A stretch of 64,000 nt of DNA from Clostridia bacterium (GTDB lineage: Bacteria; Bacillota; Clostridia; Oscillospirales; CAG-272): the NCBI GenBank assembly GCA_017403155.1, contig JAFQOP010000011.1, positions 1-64,000 of the forward strand. The letters are read 5' to 3'. Position numbers and translations under genes: made by a program. The notes under the pieces were generated by a model, which was not told the DNA's origin, searched no databases, and saw only the letters and a program-made list of their open reading frames with translations. Numbering within the stretch: the first letter of the stretch is position 1; each line of letters begins with the position of its first letter. Of the stretch, positions 25,146 to 33,952 are shown piece after piece.

Positions 25146-25625
25146 ATGAAAAGAATAAATATCGTACTCCACGAGCCCGAAATACCGCAGAACACGGGCA
25201 ACATTTCCCGCACCGCGGCAGTGACGGGCGCGGCACTGCATATGATACGGCCCTTCGGCTTTGAGATAACCGACAGGCACCTCAAGAGGGCGGGGCTCGA
25301 CTACTGGGACAAGCTGGACGTGACCTACTACGATTCCTTTGAGGACTTTCTCGCCAAAAACGAGGGAGCCAAGCTCTATTTCTTCACCGCAAAGGGAAAG
25401 AGGTGCTATGCGGACGTTGAGTATCCCGACGGAGCGTATCTCGTCTTCGGCAAGGAGAGCGTAGGTCTGCCCGACGAGCTTCTCGAGGCAAATGCCGAGA
25501 GCACCGTGCGCATACCGATGCTGCCGACCCTGCGCTGCCACAATCTCTCAAACTCGGTGGCAATAGCGGTCTACGAGGTCCTTCGGCAGAAGGGCTTTCC
25601 CGATATGACAATGGAACGAAAATAG
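25146..25625 (+). CDS. trmL: tRNA (cytidine/uridine-2'-O-)-methyltransferase TrmL
   Basis: 159-residue SPOUT enzyme that methylates the ribose of the wobble base (position 34) of certain tRNA-Leu species, using S-adenosylmethionine. Diagnostic segments: HEPEIPQNTGNISRTAAVTGA (the last residues near 26), LKRAGLDYWDKLDV, YLVFGKESVGLPDELL (about 101-116) and the knot segment IPMLPTLRCHNLSNSVAIAVYEVLRQ (about 128-153). The start at 25146 is preferred over one four codons earlier because GGAGAGGA lies between them. Single gene; divergent from secA. Confidence 0.93.
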   Translation: MKRINIVLHEPEIPQNTGNISRTAAVTGAALHMIRPFGFEITDRHLKRAGLDYWDKLDVTYYDSFEDFLAKNEGAKLYFFTAKGKRCYADVEYPDGAYLVFGKESVGLPDELLEANAESTVRIPMLPTLRCHNLSNSVAIAVYEVLRQKGFPDMTMERK

Positions 25626-25729
25626 CAAAAGGATAAGCGGAGGGTGCCGACTGCGGAGCCCCCCGCTTCGCTTATTCCGAAAAATCGGTTTTTATGTATA
25701 AAAATAAATATAATTGTTTGATTAAAGTG

Positions 25730-25785
25730 TTGACTTTTGCGGAAAAGTATATTACAATAGACTTGTAAAAAGATGTCTTGTAAAA
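25730..25785 (+). promoter_or_regulatory. Promoter and direct repeats upstream of the G3E GTPase operon
   Basis: TTGACT (25730-25735), 17 bp, TACAAT (25753-25758). Two direct repeats CTTGTAAAA (about 25762-25770 and 25777-25785) cover the expected transcription start and leader. They could be a binding site for the AraC-family regulator encoded third in this run or for a metal-responsive repressor; no known box matches. Confidence 0.65.
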
Positions 25786-25803
25786 GAAGGAGGTTTTAAA
25801 ACA

Positions 25804-26976
25804 ATGACCAAAATTGATATTTTTTCAGGCTTTCTCGGTGCGGGAAAGACCACCCTCATAAAGAAGCTGCTCGCTGAGGCATATGCAGGCGAGCGCGTTG
25901 TGCTCATCGAGAATGAGTTCGGTGAGATAGGCATCGACGGAGGCTTCCTCAAGGAGGCAGGCATAGAGATAACCGAGATGAACTCGGGCTGCATCTGCTG
26001 CTCCCTTGTCGGTGATTTTTCCAAGGCGCTTACCAAGGTGCTCGAGGAGTATTCTCCCGACCGAGTTATCATTGAGCCCTCCGGTGTCGGCAAGCTCTCC
26101 GACGTTATCCGCGCTGTGAAGGGCGTTGAGACCGATACCGCCAAGCTCAACTGCTATACTGCCGTTGTAGATGCCGGCAAGTGCAAGATGTATATGAAGA
26201 ACTTCGGTGAATTCTTCTGCGACCAGATTGAGGCGGCGTCCTCTATCATATTCTCGCACACCGATGTTGCAAAGGCGGCAAAAATCGAGGAGGCTGTCAA
26301 GCTCGTAAGAGAGCATAATGCCGACGCGCTTCTCGTCACCACCCCTTGGGACAGCATCTCGGGCGCACAGATTCTTGCCGCAATGGAGCATGGCAATGAC
26401 CTCGCGGAGGAGCTTGAGGCACTGAAGCATGAGCATCACCATCACCATGAGCATCACCACCACGACCACGGTGAGGAGTGTGACTGCGGCTGCCACGGAC
26501 ACGAGCATGAGCATCACCACCACGACCACGGTGAGGAGTGTGACTGCGGCTGCCACGGACACGAGCATGAGCACCATCATCACGACCACGGCGAAGAGTG
26601 CGACTGCGGCTGCCACGACCACGAGCATGAGCATCACCACCACGACCACGGTGAGGAGTGCGACTGCGGCTGCCACGGACACGGACATCATCACCACGCA
26701 GATGAGGTTTTTGACAGCATCGGTATAGAAACAGCGAAGGTATTCACCGAAGAGGAGCTCCGTGCGGCGCTCGAGGCGTTTGACGAGGGTGACGGCTACG
26801 GTATGATTCTGCGTGCGAAGGGTATAGTTGCATCTACCGAGGGCAGGTGGATACACTTTGACTACGTGCCCGACGGCATAGACGTAAGATATGGCGCACC
26901 TGCGCTTATCGGCAGACTCTGCGTTATCGGCTCCAAGCTCGATAAGGATGGAATAAGGAAGCTTCTCGGAGTTTAA
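25804..26976 (+). CDS. COG0523 (CobW-type) G3E GTPase with His/Cys repeat region
   Basis: 390 residues. P-loop GFLGAGKTT (about 9-17) and the metal-binding motif GCICC (Cys63, Cys65, Cys66) place it in the COG0523 group of metallochaperone GTPases that deliver Zn, Co, Ni or Fe to partner proteins. Between the GTPase half and the C-terminal CobW domain (about 305-390) lies a 90-residue His-rich linker (about 208-299) with four copies of a 20-residue unit, HDHGEECDCGCHGHEHE plus three His. In DNA this is a 60-bp tandem repeat (26461-26700). Such a region should bind many divalent ions. It is followed four bases later by a second P-loop gene. Confidence 0.9.
   Translation: MTKIDIFSGFLGAGKTTLIKKLLAEAYAGERVVLIENEFGEIGIDGGFLKEAGIEITEMNSGCICCSLVGDFSKALTKVLEEYSPDRVIIEPSGVGKLSDVIRAVKGVETDTAKLNCYTAVVDAGKCKMYMKNFGEFFCDQIEAASSIIFSHTDVAKAAKIEEAVKLVREHNADALLVTTPWDSISGAQILAAMEHGNDLAEELEALKHEHHHHHEHHHHDHGEECDCGCHGHEHEHHHHDHGEECDCGCHGHEHEHHHHDHGEECDCGCHDHEHEHHHHDHGEECDCGCHGHGHHHHADEVFDSIGIETAKVFTEEELRAALEAFDEGDGYGMILRAKGIVASTEGRWIHFDYVPDGIDVRYGAPALIGRLCVIGSKLDKDGIRKLLGV
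26461..26700 (+). repeat. In-frame 60-bp tandem repeat, four copies
   Basis: Units start at 26461, 26521, 26581 and 26641. They keep the reading frame and differ at only a few, mostly synonymous, positions. Copies 1 and 2 are almost identical, which points to recent duplication. Each unit encodes about ten His, Cys or acidic metal ligands. Confidence 0.95.
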
Positions 26977-26980
26977 TAAT

Positions 26981-27922
26981 ATGGAAACCATGGTATATCT
27001 TTTTACCGGCTTTCTTGAAGCAGGTAAAACAAAATTTATATTGGAAACTATGCAGGACCCCGGATTTAACGACGGAGTCCACAAGTACCTCATCCTCTCC
27101 TGCGAGGAGGGCGAGGAGGAGATATCTCCCGATATGCTCGGTGACAACGTCGCCTTTGCCACCATTGACGATGAGTCCAAGCTGACGCCCGACCGTCTCA
27201 GTGCCGCGGCAAAGCGCGCAGGTGCAAGCATTGTTATTATCGAGTATAACGGAATGTGGATGCTGGACAAGCTCTATAACGCACTTCCCGTAAGCTGGGC
27301 GGTGTACCAGGAGATATTCATTGCCGACAGCACCACCATACTCTCATACAACCAGAATATGCGTCAGCTCGTCGTTGATAAGCTGACAAGCTGCGAGATG
27401 ACCGTCTTCAACCGCACGACCGACTCAACCGACAAGGAAGCACTCCACAAGCTCGTCAGAGGCATCAGCCGCAACTCCAAAATATGCTTTGAGGACGTAA
27501 ACGGCGAGATAGAAATGGATAATATCGAGGACCCGCTGCCCTTTGATATAAATGCTCCCGTAATAGAAATCAAGGACGAGGACTTCGCAATCTTCTACCG
27601 CGATATGACGGAGGAGTTCCATAAGTATAAGGGCAAGAGGGTGCGCTTCAAGGGCATCTGTGCAACCGACCCCTCCCTCCCGAGCGGACACTTTGCCGTC
27701 GGCAGACATATCATGACCTGCTGCGCTGACGATATTGCTTATCGCGGTGTTGTCGCCAAGGGAACGGGTAAGCAGAGGGTAGCGACCCGCGACTGGGTCA
27801 CCGTTGAGGGAAGGCTCTCCGAGGAGTATAGCGCGCTCTATCAGGGACGTGGTCCCGTCCTCACCGTCGAGAAGCTCTCGCCGGCAGAAAGACCTATCCA
27901 GGAAGTTGTAACATTTTATTAA
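26981..27922 (+). CDS. P-loop (G3E-like) protein fused to a YcgQ/TIGR03943-like C-terminal domain
   Basis: 313 residues. The start YLFTGFLEAGKTK (Gly10, Lys16, Thr17) is a P-loop like that of G3E GTPases, and YLILSCEEGEEE and IVIIEYNGMW follow the same fold. The GCICC metal motif is missing. The C-terminal part (about 190-313) resembles the soluble domain of the YcgQ family: KGKRVRFKGICA, GHFAVGRHIMTCC (Cys247, Cys248), DWVTVEGRL, VLTVEKLSP. In other bacteria YcgQ pairs with a YcgR permease next to COG0523 genes. The fusion suggests a metal-handling subunit. Partner and metal unknown. Confidence 0.72.
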   Translation: METMVYLFTGFLEAGKTKFILETMQDPGFNDGVHKYLILSCEEGEEEISPDMLGDNVAFATIDDESKLTPDRLSAAAKRAGASIVIIEYNGMWMLDKLYNALPVSWAVYQEIFIADSTTILSYNQNMRQLVVDKLTSCEMTVFNRTTDSTDKEALHKLVRGISRNSKICFEDVNGEIEMDNIEDPLPFDINAPVIEIKDEDFAIFYRDMTEEFHKYKGKRVRFKGICATDPSLPSGHFAVGRHIMTCCADDIAYRGVVAKGTGKQRVATRDWVTVEGRLSEEYSALYQGRGPVLTVEKLSPAERPIQEVVTFY

Positions 27923-27938
27923 AACAGAGGAAAAAACT

Positions 27939-28775
27939 ATGGCAGAGAACAATAGATTCCCATTTAAGATGTACTCGAGGCAGGGCGACGGCAGGCTTGT
28001 AAATTCCACCGTCCACAGAAGCTCAATGGAGATTATCGAGGTGCTTCGCGGTGCGGTCGAGATACAGATAGGCACCGAGATGCTTGCTGCTGAGGCGGGG
28101 GATTTCGTCTTTGTTCCAACCTCAAACGTGTTCAGAATTGTAGCGTCGGGTGGGGTAGCGGCAGTGCGCGCAATTGTGTTCGACTCGGCTATAATCCGCG
28201 ACAATATGGAGAACTTCGACGAGGAGGTCTTCTATATGTTTGACGTTCAGTCGCGCAACAAGATTTCCGTCTTCAAGGAGGGACACCCCGTATATCCGAC
28301 ACTCTCTCACTATATGTCGGAGTCGTATGAGGAGGATGTGGCAAAGGATATCTGCTACAAGCTCCCCATCCGTGCAAATATCTATCTGATGATGACGGCT
28401 CTCTTGCGCTACTACTGCGGCACCAAGGATGATTCCGACCGCATGATATATCACAACGTCCTCCGCCTCGCTCCCGTCATCTCCTACATCGGTGAGCACT
28501 TCTGCGAGAAGCTGTACGTCGAGGAGCTTGCCGATATGATAAACGTCTCCGCCGACTATTTTACCAAGATGTTCAAGGATTCGATAGGCAAGACACCTAT
28601 AGAGTACATAAACGGTCTGCGCGTCAACCGCGCAATGGAGCTGCTCTATAAAACGAAGGACTCGATGGCAGAAATTGCCGAGGGAATAGGCTTCTGCAAT
28701 CCGAATTACTTCCACAAGATATTCAAGCAATATATGGGAGTGAGTCCTCTCGCCTACCGTAAGGGCACGTTGTAG
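27939..28775 (+). CDS. AraC-family transcriptional regulator
   Basis: 278 residues. The N-terminal part (about 20-110) is a cupin-type sensing domain (EVLRGAVEIQIGTEMLAAEAGDFVFVPTSNVFRI). The C-terminal part (about 175-278) is the double helix-turn-helix AraC domain (VEELADMINVSADYFTKMFK, then MAEIAEGIGFCNPNYFHKIFKQ and GVSPLAYR). AGAGGAAA precedes the start, 16 bases after the P-loop/YcgQ-like gene. Being last in the run with two metal-chaperone genes, it may control them in response to a small effector. The effector is unknown. Confidence 0.88.
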   Translation: MAENNRFPFKMYSRQGDGRLVNSTVHRSSMEIIEVLRGAVEIQIGTEMLAAEAGDFVFVPTSNVFRIVASGGVAAVRAIVFDSAIIRDNMENFDEEVFYMFDVQSRNKISVFKEGHPVYPTLSHYMSESYEEDVAKDICYKLPIRANIYLMMTALLRYYCGTKDDSDRMIYHNVLRLAPVISYIGEHFCEKLYVEELADMINVSADYFTKMFKDSIGKTPIEYINGLRVNRAMELLYKTKDSMAEIAEGIGFCNPNYFHKIFKQYMGVSPLAYRKGTL

Positions 28776-28793
28776 GGCTTGTAATTTTGGTAT

Positions 28794-29009
28794 AAATCCG
28801 CGCTTTCAACCGCTCGACGTATGAGAATACGCCTTCGGATTGAAGAGCACGAATTTCTCCGCAAAATTACTGCGCCCGACTGTGGAGGTTGATTTTTGTA
28901 AAAATCCGCGCTTTCAACCGCTCGACGTATGAGAATACGCCTTCGGATTGAAGAGCACGAATTTCTCCGCAAAATTACTGCGCCCGACTGTGGAGGTTGA
29001 TTTTTGTAT
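28794..29009. repeat. Tandem duplication of a 108-bp non-coding unit
   Basis: Copies 28794-28901 and 28902-29009 are identical over 100 bases; a third copy starts (AAATCCGCG) and stops at about 29020. Each unit contains the hairpins CGTAT-GAG-ATACG and CTTC-GGATT-GAAG. Frames inside it show no start site. This fills the gap between the AraC gene and clpX. Confidence 0.9.
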
Positions 29010-29025
29010 AAATCCGCGATTTAAT

Positions 29026-29062
29026 GCAAAAAGGCAGAGAAGTTTCTCTGCCTTTTTGCTCG
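29026..29062. terminator. Bidirectional intrinsic terminator
   Basis: GCAAAAAGGCAGAGAA pairs with TTCTCTGCCTTTTTGC (29026-29059). It serves both the AraC run and clpX, which converge here. Confidence 0.9.
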
Positions 29063-29064
29063 TT

Positions 29065-30357
29065 TTATTCTTTAATAACCGTTATATCCGATTTACCCTT
29101 TACGAAGTCTGCCGTGACGATTACCTTCTTCACGCCTGCCTCGCCGGGGAGCTCGAACATGGGCTTTATCATAAGCTCCTCAATAATCGAGCGAAGACCG
29201 CGCGCACCCGTGTTGCGCTCTATGGCGAGCTTTGCAATCTCGGTAAATGCCTCGTCCTCAAACTCGAGGGCGATGCCATCCATCTCGAACAGGCGCTGAT
29301 ACTGCTTGTATACCGCGTTTTTGGGCTCGCGAAGGATTCGCACAAGCGCCGACTCGTCAAGATTGTCGAGAGCTACGATAATGGGGAGTCTGCCGACAAG
29401 CTCGGGGATTATTCCGTACTTGACAACGTCGTGTGCCACGACGTCCTTATATACGCCGCGCGCAACCTTCTCCTTTGTCGTCTTCTTCTCGGTGGAGAAG
29501 CCTATCTGCTGTGAGCCGCGACGCTGCTCGATAATCGACTCGATGCCGTCAAATGCACCACCGCAGATAAAGAGTATATTTTTGGTATTTATCTGTATGA
29601 ATTCCTGGTTGGGGTGCTTTCTGCCGCCCTGAGGAGGCACGTTTGCCACGGTGCCCTCAAGTATCTTGAGCAGAGCCTGCTGAACGCCCTCGCCCGACAC
29701 GTCTCGGGTTATGGAGCGGTTCTCGCCCTTTCTCGATATCTTATCTATCTCGTCGATATATATGATACCGCGCTCTGCGCGCTCAACGTCATAGTCTGCC
29801 GCCTGGATAAGACGGAGCAGGATATTCTCGACGTCCTCACCGACGTAGCCCGCCTCCGTGAGGGTGGTTGCGTCCGCGATAGCGAAGGGAACCTTGAAGC
29901 TCTTGGCAAGCGTCTGGGCGATGTAGGTCTTTCCTACGCCCGTCGGTCCGAGCAGGAGCACGTTGGACTTCTGTATCTCGACCTCGTCTATCTCCCTTGC
30001 CGCGTCCTTCTTTTTGCCGCGCCTTGCTCTTCTTGCTTCGTCGAGGATGAGTATCCTCTTGTAGTGGTTATATACTGCAACGGAGAGGGCGAGCTTCGCC
30101 GCGTCCTGCCCGATGACGTATTCGTCGAGCATTGCCTTGATTTCCTTGGGGCGGGGAAGTGTCTGGAGAGTAAGCTCCTCCTCGTCATCTCCCATCTCGA
30201 GCTCGGTGCCAAATTGCTCCTCAAGGAAGTCGGCGCACACGTTGATACAGCTGTCACAGATATAGCTTTTTCCGTCTCTTGACGGGATAAGGACGGTTAC
30301 CTCGGCTTCACCTCGTCCACAGAAGGAGCAGGTGCGTACCTTTGGTGTATTTTCCAT
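29065..30357 (-). CDS. clpX: ATP-dependent Clp protease ATP-binding subunit ClpX
   Basis: 430 residues. AAA+ unfoldase that feeds proteins to ClpP. N-terminal zinc domain with Cys10, Cys13, Cys34 and Cys37 (TCSFCGR, YICDSC). Walker [17 protein letters not shown] (about 136-151), Walker [11 protein letters not shown] (about 197-206), the sensor region ending [11 protein letters not shown], and the ClpP-docking loop QIGFSTEKK region. The IGF tripeptide is present (QQIGFS), as needed for binding ClpP. It follows clpP three bases after its stop, so the two are made together. Terminator downstream. Confidence 0.98.
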   Translation of the reverse strand: MENTPKVRTCSFCGRGEAEVTVLIPSRDGKSYICDSCINVCADFLEEQFGTELEMGDDEEELTLQTLPRPKEIKAMLDEYVIGQDAAKLALSVAVYNHYKRILILDEARRARRGKKKDAAREIDEVEIQKSNVLLLGPTGVGKTYIAQTLAKSFKVPFAIADATTLTEAGYVGEDVENILLRLIQAADYDVERAERGIIYIDEIDKISRKGENRSITRDVSGEGVQQALLKILEGTVANVPPQGGRKHPNQEFIQINTKNILFICGGAFDGIESIIEQRRGSQQIGFSTEKKTTKEKVARGVYKDVVAHDVVKYGIIPELVGRLPIIVALDNLDESALVRILREPKNAVYKQYQRLFEMDGIALEFEDEAFTEIAKLAIERNTGARGLRSIIEELMIKPMFELPGEAGVKKVIVTADFVKGKSDITVIKE

Positions 30358-30360
30358 TTA

Positions 30361-30948
30361 TCAGATTTCCTTCTTGGTGATTACTTTGTCAATAAGACCG
30401 TAAGCAAGAGCCTCGTCCGCGCTCATAAAGTTGTCGCGGTCGGTGTCCTTCTCGATGGTCTTGATGGGCTTGCCCGTCTGCTCGGAGAGGAGCTTGTTGA
30501 GCTTTGCCTTCATCTTGAGTATTCTCTCTGCGCGGATCTTGATATCGCTTGCCTGGCCCTGCATGCCGCCGAGAGGCTGGTGAATCATAACCTCCGCGTT
30601 GGGAAGTGCCATTCTCTTGCCCTTGGCACCGCTGGAGAGGAGGAAGGCACCCATGGATGCCGCCATACCGATACAGATGGTGCATACGTCGCACTTAATG
30701 TAGTTCATTGTGTCGTATATAGCCATACCTGCGGTGATGGAGCCTCCGGGGCTGTTGATGTAGAGGTAGATATCCTTGTCGGGATCCTGCGCCTCGAGGA
30801 AGAGGAGCTGAGCAACAACGAGAGATGCTGTAACGTCGTTTACCTCGTCAGCAAGGAAAACAATTCTGTCGTTAAGGAGTCTGGAATAGATGTCATACGC
30901 GCGCTCGCCGCGAGAGGTCTGTTCAATAACGGTTGGAATAAGTGCCAT
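30361..30948 (-). CDS. clpP: ATP-dependent Clp protease proteolytic subunit ClpP
   Basis: 195-residue serine peptidase that forms the 14-mer chamber of ClpXP. Catalytic Ser98 ([11 protein letters not shown]) and His123 (MIHQPLGG) are in place, and the Asp lies in DTDRDNFM near residue 172. It starts at [24 protein letters not shown] without a long propeptide. AAAGGA lies upstream of the start. A hairpin with T-run separates it from tig, so it may have its own promoter or depend on read-through. Confidence 0.98.
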   Translation of the reverse strand: MALIPTVIEQTSRGERAYDIYSRLLNDRIVFLADEVNDVTASLVVAQLLFLEAQDPDKDIYLYINSPGGSITAGMAIYDTMNYIKCDVCTICIGMAASMGAFLLSSGAKGKRMALPNAEVMIHQPLGGMQGQASDIKIRAERILKMKAKLNKLLSEQTGKPIKTIEKDTDRDNFMSADEALAYGLIDKVITKKEI

Positions 30949-30984
30949 AATTATAAATCCTTTCTTTGATTAAATTTTGTTTTA

Positions 30985-31021
30985 AAAAACCGACAGTCAT
31001 ATTTTGTTTTATGACTGTCGG
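30985..31021 (-). terminator. Terminator or attenuator between tig and clpP
   Basis: CCGACAGTCAT (30990-31000) pairs with ATGACTGTCGG (31011-31021), with TTTTTT following on the minus strand. It can end tig transcripts or reduce read-through into clpP-clpX. Confidence 0.8.
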
Positions 31022-31029
31022 TGCATTTT

Positions 31030-32307
31030 TTATGCCTTAACCTTTGCGCTGTCCTTTACGAGAGTCATTGCGTGAGAGGTAAGGAGATCAGCCTTGATAT
31101 CCTCAGCGGCGATCATGCGCTTAACCTCCTCGGCAGGAACGCTGTAGGTCTCGGAGATCTTGGTGTACTCTGCCTCAATCTCCTCGTCGGTAACGGTGAG
31201 AGATTCGAGCTCTGCGATCTTCTCGAGAGCGAGTCTGAGCTTAACCTGGCGCTCTGCCTGGGGTCTGAGCTGCTCGCGAAGTCCCTCGAGGGTAAGACCT
31301 GTGTACTTGAAGTAGGTCTTGAGGTCAAGTCCGTTCTGGCGGAGTCTTGTATCATAGTCGCGGACGTAGTTCTCGGTCTCGGTCTCGAACATAGCCTCGG
31401 GAATCTCGGCTACGAGCTTCTCGATAAGAGCCTCTGCGAGTGCACCCTCGAACTCAGCCTGAGCCTTGTCCTCGTTTCTCTTGGTGATTTTTGCCTTTAT
31501 GTCAGCCTTGTATTCATCAACAGTGTTGAACTCGGATACCTCGGTAACGAAGTCGTCGGTGAGCTCGGGAATCTCCTCGAACACGATGGAGTTGAGCTTG
31601 GTCTTGAATACGGCAGCCTTGCCTGCAAGCTCCTCTGCGTGATACTCCTCGGGGAAGGTTACGTTAACGTCGAACTCCTCGCCGATGCTCTTGCCCACAA
31701 TCTGCTCCTCGAAGCCGAGGATGAAGGAGCCGGAGCCGAGCTTGAGGTCGTGACCTGCGCCCTTGCCGCCATCGAAGGGAACTCCGTCAACAGAGCCCTC
31801 GTAGTCGATGTTTGCAATATCGCCCATAGCAGCTGCTCTGTCGATAACGTCGATCTTTCTTGCGTTTCTCTCGCATACTCTCTTGATCTCGGCATCAATC
31901 TCCTCGTCGGTAGCCTCAGCCACCTTCTTCTCTGCCTCGATGCCAAGATAGCCCTCGATGGAAACGTCGGGCTTGCGGAAGCCCTCTGCCTTGAGAACGA
32001 TGTCGCCCTCGGTAGAAACAATGTCAAACTTGGGCATACCTACAACGGTGAGCTCTGCCTCCTTGACAGCTGCCTCAAACGCCTCGGGAATGCATGCGTT
32101 GATAGCATCCTCAAAGAAGATGCCCTTGCCGTACATCCTTTCGATAACGCTCTTGGGTGCCTTGCCCTTTCTGAAGCCGGGAACGTTTATCTTCTTGACT
32201 TCCTTCTTATATGCTTCGTTTTCTGCTTTGTCAAAAGCTTCCTTACTGACCGAAAACTCAAGTACGAAGCCCGACTTCTCGGTAAGCTCCTTTTTTAAAA
32301 GGCTCAT
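31030..32307 (-). CDS. tig: Trigger factor
   Basis: 425-residue ribosome-bound chaperone with peptidyl-prolyl isomerase activity. The N-terminal ribosome-binding signature appears as GFRKGKAPKSVIERMYG (about 45-61). The FKBP-type domain follows (about 150-235: DIANIDYEGSVDGVPFDGG, FILGFEEQIVGKSIGEEFDV) and then the long helical C-terminal arm domain. GGAGG lies upstream of the start. It precedes clpP and clpX, the usual Firmicute order, here with a hairpin in between. Confidence 0.97.
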   Translation of the reverse strand: MSLLKKELTEKSGFVLEFSVSKEAFDKAENEAYKKEVKKINVPGFRKGKAPKSVIERMYGKGIFFEDAINACIPEAFEAAVKEAELTVVGMPKFDIVSTEGDIVLKAEGFRKPDVSIEGYLGIEAEKKVAEATDEEIDAEIKRVCERNARKIDVIDRAAAMGDIANIDYEGSVDGVPFDGGKGAGHDLKLGSGSFILGFEEQIVGKSIGEEFDVNVTFPEEYHAEELAGKAAVFKTKLNSIVFEEIPELTDDFVTEVSEFNTVDEYKADIKAKITKRNEDKAQAEFEGALAEALIEKLVAEIPEAMFETETENYVRDYDTRLRQNGLDLKTYFKYTGLTLEGLREQLRPQAERQVKLRLALEKIAELESLTVTDEEIEAEYTKISETYSVPAEEVKRMIAAEDIKADLLTSHAMTLVKDSAKVKA

Positions 32308-32358
32308 TTAGATTTCCTCCAAAGTGTATATTATTTTTATTAAAATCCAATCCAATGT

Positions 32359-32387
32359 ATTTTACACCAAGCGCGCGCGTTTGTCAA
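32359..32387 (-). promoter_or_regulatory. Promoter of tig
   Basis: On the minus strand TTGACA (32387-32382), 17 bp, TAAAAT (32364-32359). It lies about 50 bp upstream of the tig start. Confidence 0.8.
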
Positions 32388-32403
32388 GAGATTTGCGAAT
32401 AAT

Positions 32404-33135
32404 TTAACTCTGCGGTATGAATTTAGGTATAAATTCAAGATAATCCGCGCTTATGAGGGTAAAGAGAATCCCCTCGTGCTCAAAGCTCTCGGGCACGGTG
32501 TATGCGCCGTGAATGTGACCGAAATAAACTCTTTTTATTCCGTACTCCTTCAGCACCGCAATAATGTTATCGCAGCTTTTGCCGCTCCAGTGGGGAGGGA
32601 AGTGCATAAACACAACGACCTCGCGCTCGGGATTCCTTTCCTTCAGCCTCATCGCCTCGTCGAGGCTCATTTTCAGCCGCAAGCCCTCGCGTGCGACGAG
32701 CTTGTCAAAGTCGGAGTTGTCGGGCACACCTGTCGCATCCTCGTCGTGAAACCAGCCGCGCGAGCCCGCAACGATGAGATTTTCCACCTCGTGCGCATTG
32801 TTATATAAAAAATCGATAGTTGTAATTCCGTGCTTTTCAAAGAACTCGCGGTGCTTTTTCATCGTGCACCACCAGAAATCGTGGTTACCCTTGCCGAGTA
32901 GCTTCCGCCCGGGAAGGGAGTCAATGAATCTGAGGTCGGACAATGCCTCCTCAAGAGAGAGAGCCCATGAGACGTCGCCCGGTACGATAACCGTGTCCGA
33001 GTCGGTGACAAGGCGGCGCCAGTTAGCCTCTATTCTCCTTGTGTAGTCCTGCCATCTCTGACCGAACACCTCCATCGGCTTGTTCGTGTCAGCATCGGTC
33101 GAGAGGTGAAGGTCGGCAATTACGTAAACTGCCAT
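32404..33135 (-). CDS. Metallophosphoesterase
   Basis: 243-residue calcineurin-type phosphoesterase with the full metal-binding set: DLH (Asp8, His10), GDVSW (about 52-56), GKGNHDFWW (about 81-89), FMHFPPHW (about 186-193) and FGHIHG (about 217-222). Two metal ions should be bound. No signal peptide. It resembles the small predicted phosphohydrolases of Firmicutes with no known physiological substrate. Single gene upstream of the tig promoter. Confidence 0.9.
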   Translation of the reverse strand: MAVYVIADLHLSTDADTNKPMEVFGQRWQDYTRRIEANWRRLVTDSDTVIVPGDVSWALSLEEALSDLRFIDSLPGRKLLGKGNHDFWWCTMKKHREFFEKHGITTIDFLYNNAHEVENLIVAGSRGWFHDEDATGVPDNSDFDKLVAREGLRLKMSLDEAMRLKERNPEREVVVFMHFPPHWSGKSCDNIIAVLKEYGIKRVYFGHIHGAYTVPESFEHEGILFTLISADYLEFIPKFIPQS

Positions 33136-33226
33136 TTAATTAATTTTCTCCTGTATGAATAATTTTGCAAAAGAAGCGAAAAATAAGTATGCAAGCGAAA
33201 ATGAGCTTGCGGAAAAGAGAACGAAT

Positions 33227-33427
33227 ATGGAAGAAAAGAAGTATGAGACCGACTGCAAGTCGGGCTGCAAGAGTAAGCCTATAAAGGGCATTATCTGCGA
33301 CGTAGAGAACTGCCTCTATCACGAGGGCACATCAAACTGCTGTGCCGGATGTATTTCCGTAGGTCCCCATAGCGCCAAGAGCTCGTCAGCAACGGTCTGC
33401 GCGACCTTTAAGCCGAAGGAGTATTAA
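33227..33427 (+). CDS. DUF1540 Cys-rich small protein
   Basis: 66 residues with eight Cys (10, 14, 24, 29, 38, 39, 42, 58). The pattern IICDVENCLYH ... NCCAGCISV ... VCATF is that of DUF1540 proteins found mainly in spore-forming Firmicutes. A metal site is likely. I start at 33227, just after GGAAAAGAG; a longer frame from 33155 adds a charged 24-residue leader that is less convincing. Function unknown. Confidence 0.8.
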   Translation: MEEKKYETDCKSGCKSKPIKGIICDVENCLYHEGTSNCCAGCISVGPHSAKSSSATVCATFKPKEY

Positions 33428-33541
33428 GGGTCAGCTGTCGCTCAGGGTGTAGGTTTCGTAATGGAGCGGCGAGTTTCTCTCTGCCTGAACAAGGGGTGTA
33501 AGCAGGGCCGATGGGCAAGCTACGTTTTTTATTCGGGCAGT

Positions 33542-33952
33542 TTACATACGGTGCGCGGTATCTGCGTTGAATGCCGACTCGAGGTGGTTTATTCTGACCA
33601 CCTTCTTTTTTTCGTCGAGGAACACCTCGATAATGTCAAAGCGCATGCGCCGCCTCTCAAAGTATTCGCCGCGGAAGAACTTGGCTGTGCTTATTATTTT
33701 TCGTTGCTTCTCGGGCGTGACGGCACTGGCAGGACGGGGCTCCCTCGGGTCCTCTCTGCCGAGCGTTCTCGTTTTCACCTCCACGAAGGCGGTGTGTATG
33801 CCGTCGTCGGCAATAATATCTATCTCCGCGCCACATGCAACGTAGTTGCGACGGAGGATTTTATAGCCGTGCCGCCTCAGATATTTTGCTGCGGCGCGCT
33901 CTCCTACGTTGCCTATCCTGCGTCGCTCGGTTAGCAGCTCAAGTATCCTCAT
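33542..33952 (-). CDS. yraN: UPF0102 (YraN) nuclease-fold protein
   Basis: 136 residues. A restriction-endonuclease-like fold with the motif set E20 region ([20 protein letters not shown]), [11 protein letters not shown] (about 42-52) and FVEVKTRT (about 56-63). These give the D-(E/V)xK metal-dependent nuclease core. It overlaps rnhB by four bases, as in many Firmicutes (rnhB-yraN). Role in DNA metabolism is inferred from its neighbours across bacteria. Confidence 0.93.
   Translation of the reverse strand: MRILELLTERRRIGNVGERAAAKYLRRHGYKILRRNYVACGAEIDIIADDGIHTAFVEVKTRTLGREDPREPRPASAVTPEKQRKIISTAKFFRGEYFERRRMRFDIIEVFLDEKKKVVRINHLESAFNADTAHRM

Noticed and set aside
25634..25680. Possible hairpin after trmL
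   Set aside because: G/C-rich arms pair only with a bulge and no T-run follows, so I do not call a terminator.
26154..27270. Long antisense frames over the G3E GTPase gene
   Set aside because: Shadow of the His-rich repeats (Val/Met runs); the sense strand has clear motifs.
28754..28972. 72-codon frame over the 108-bp repeats
   Set aside because: Repeats itself because the DNA does; no ribosome site and no similarity.
33428..33541. Codons in frame after the yraN stop, ending near 33430
   Set aside because: About 30 codons without a start codon; no match to a known protein end. Could be a relic, but support is too thin.
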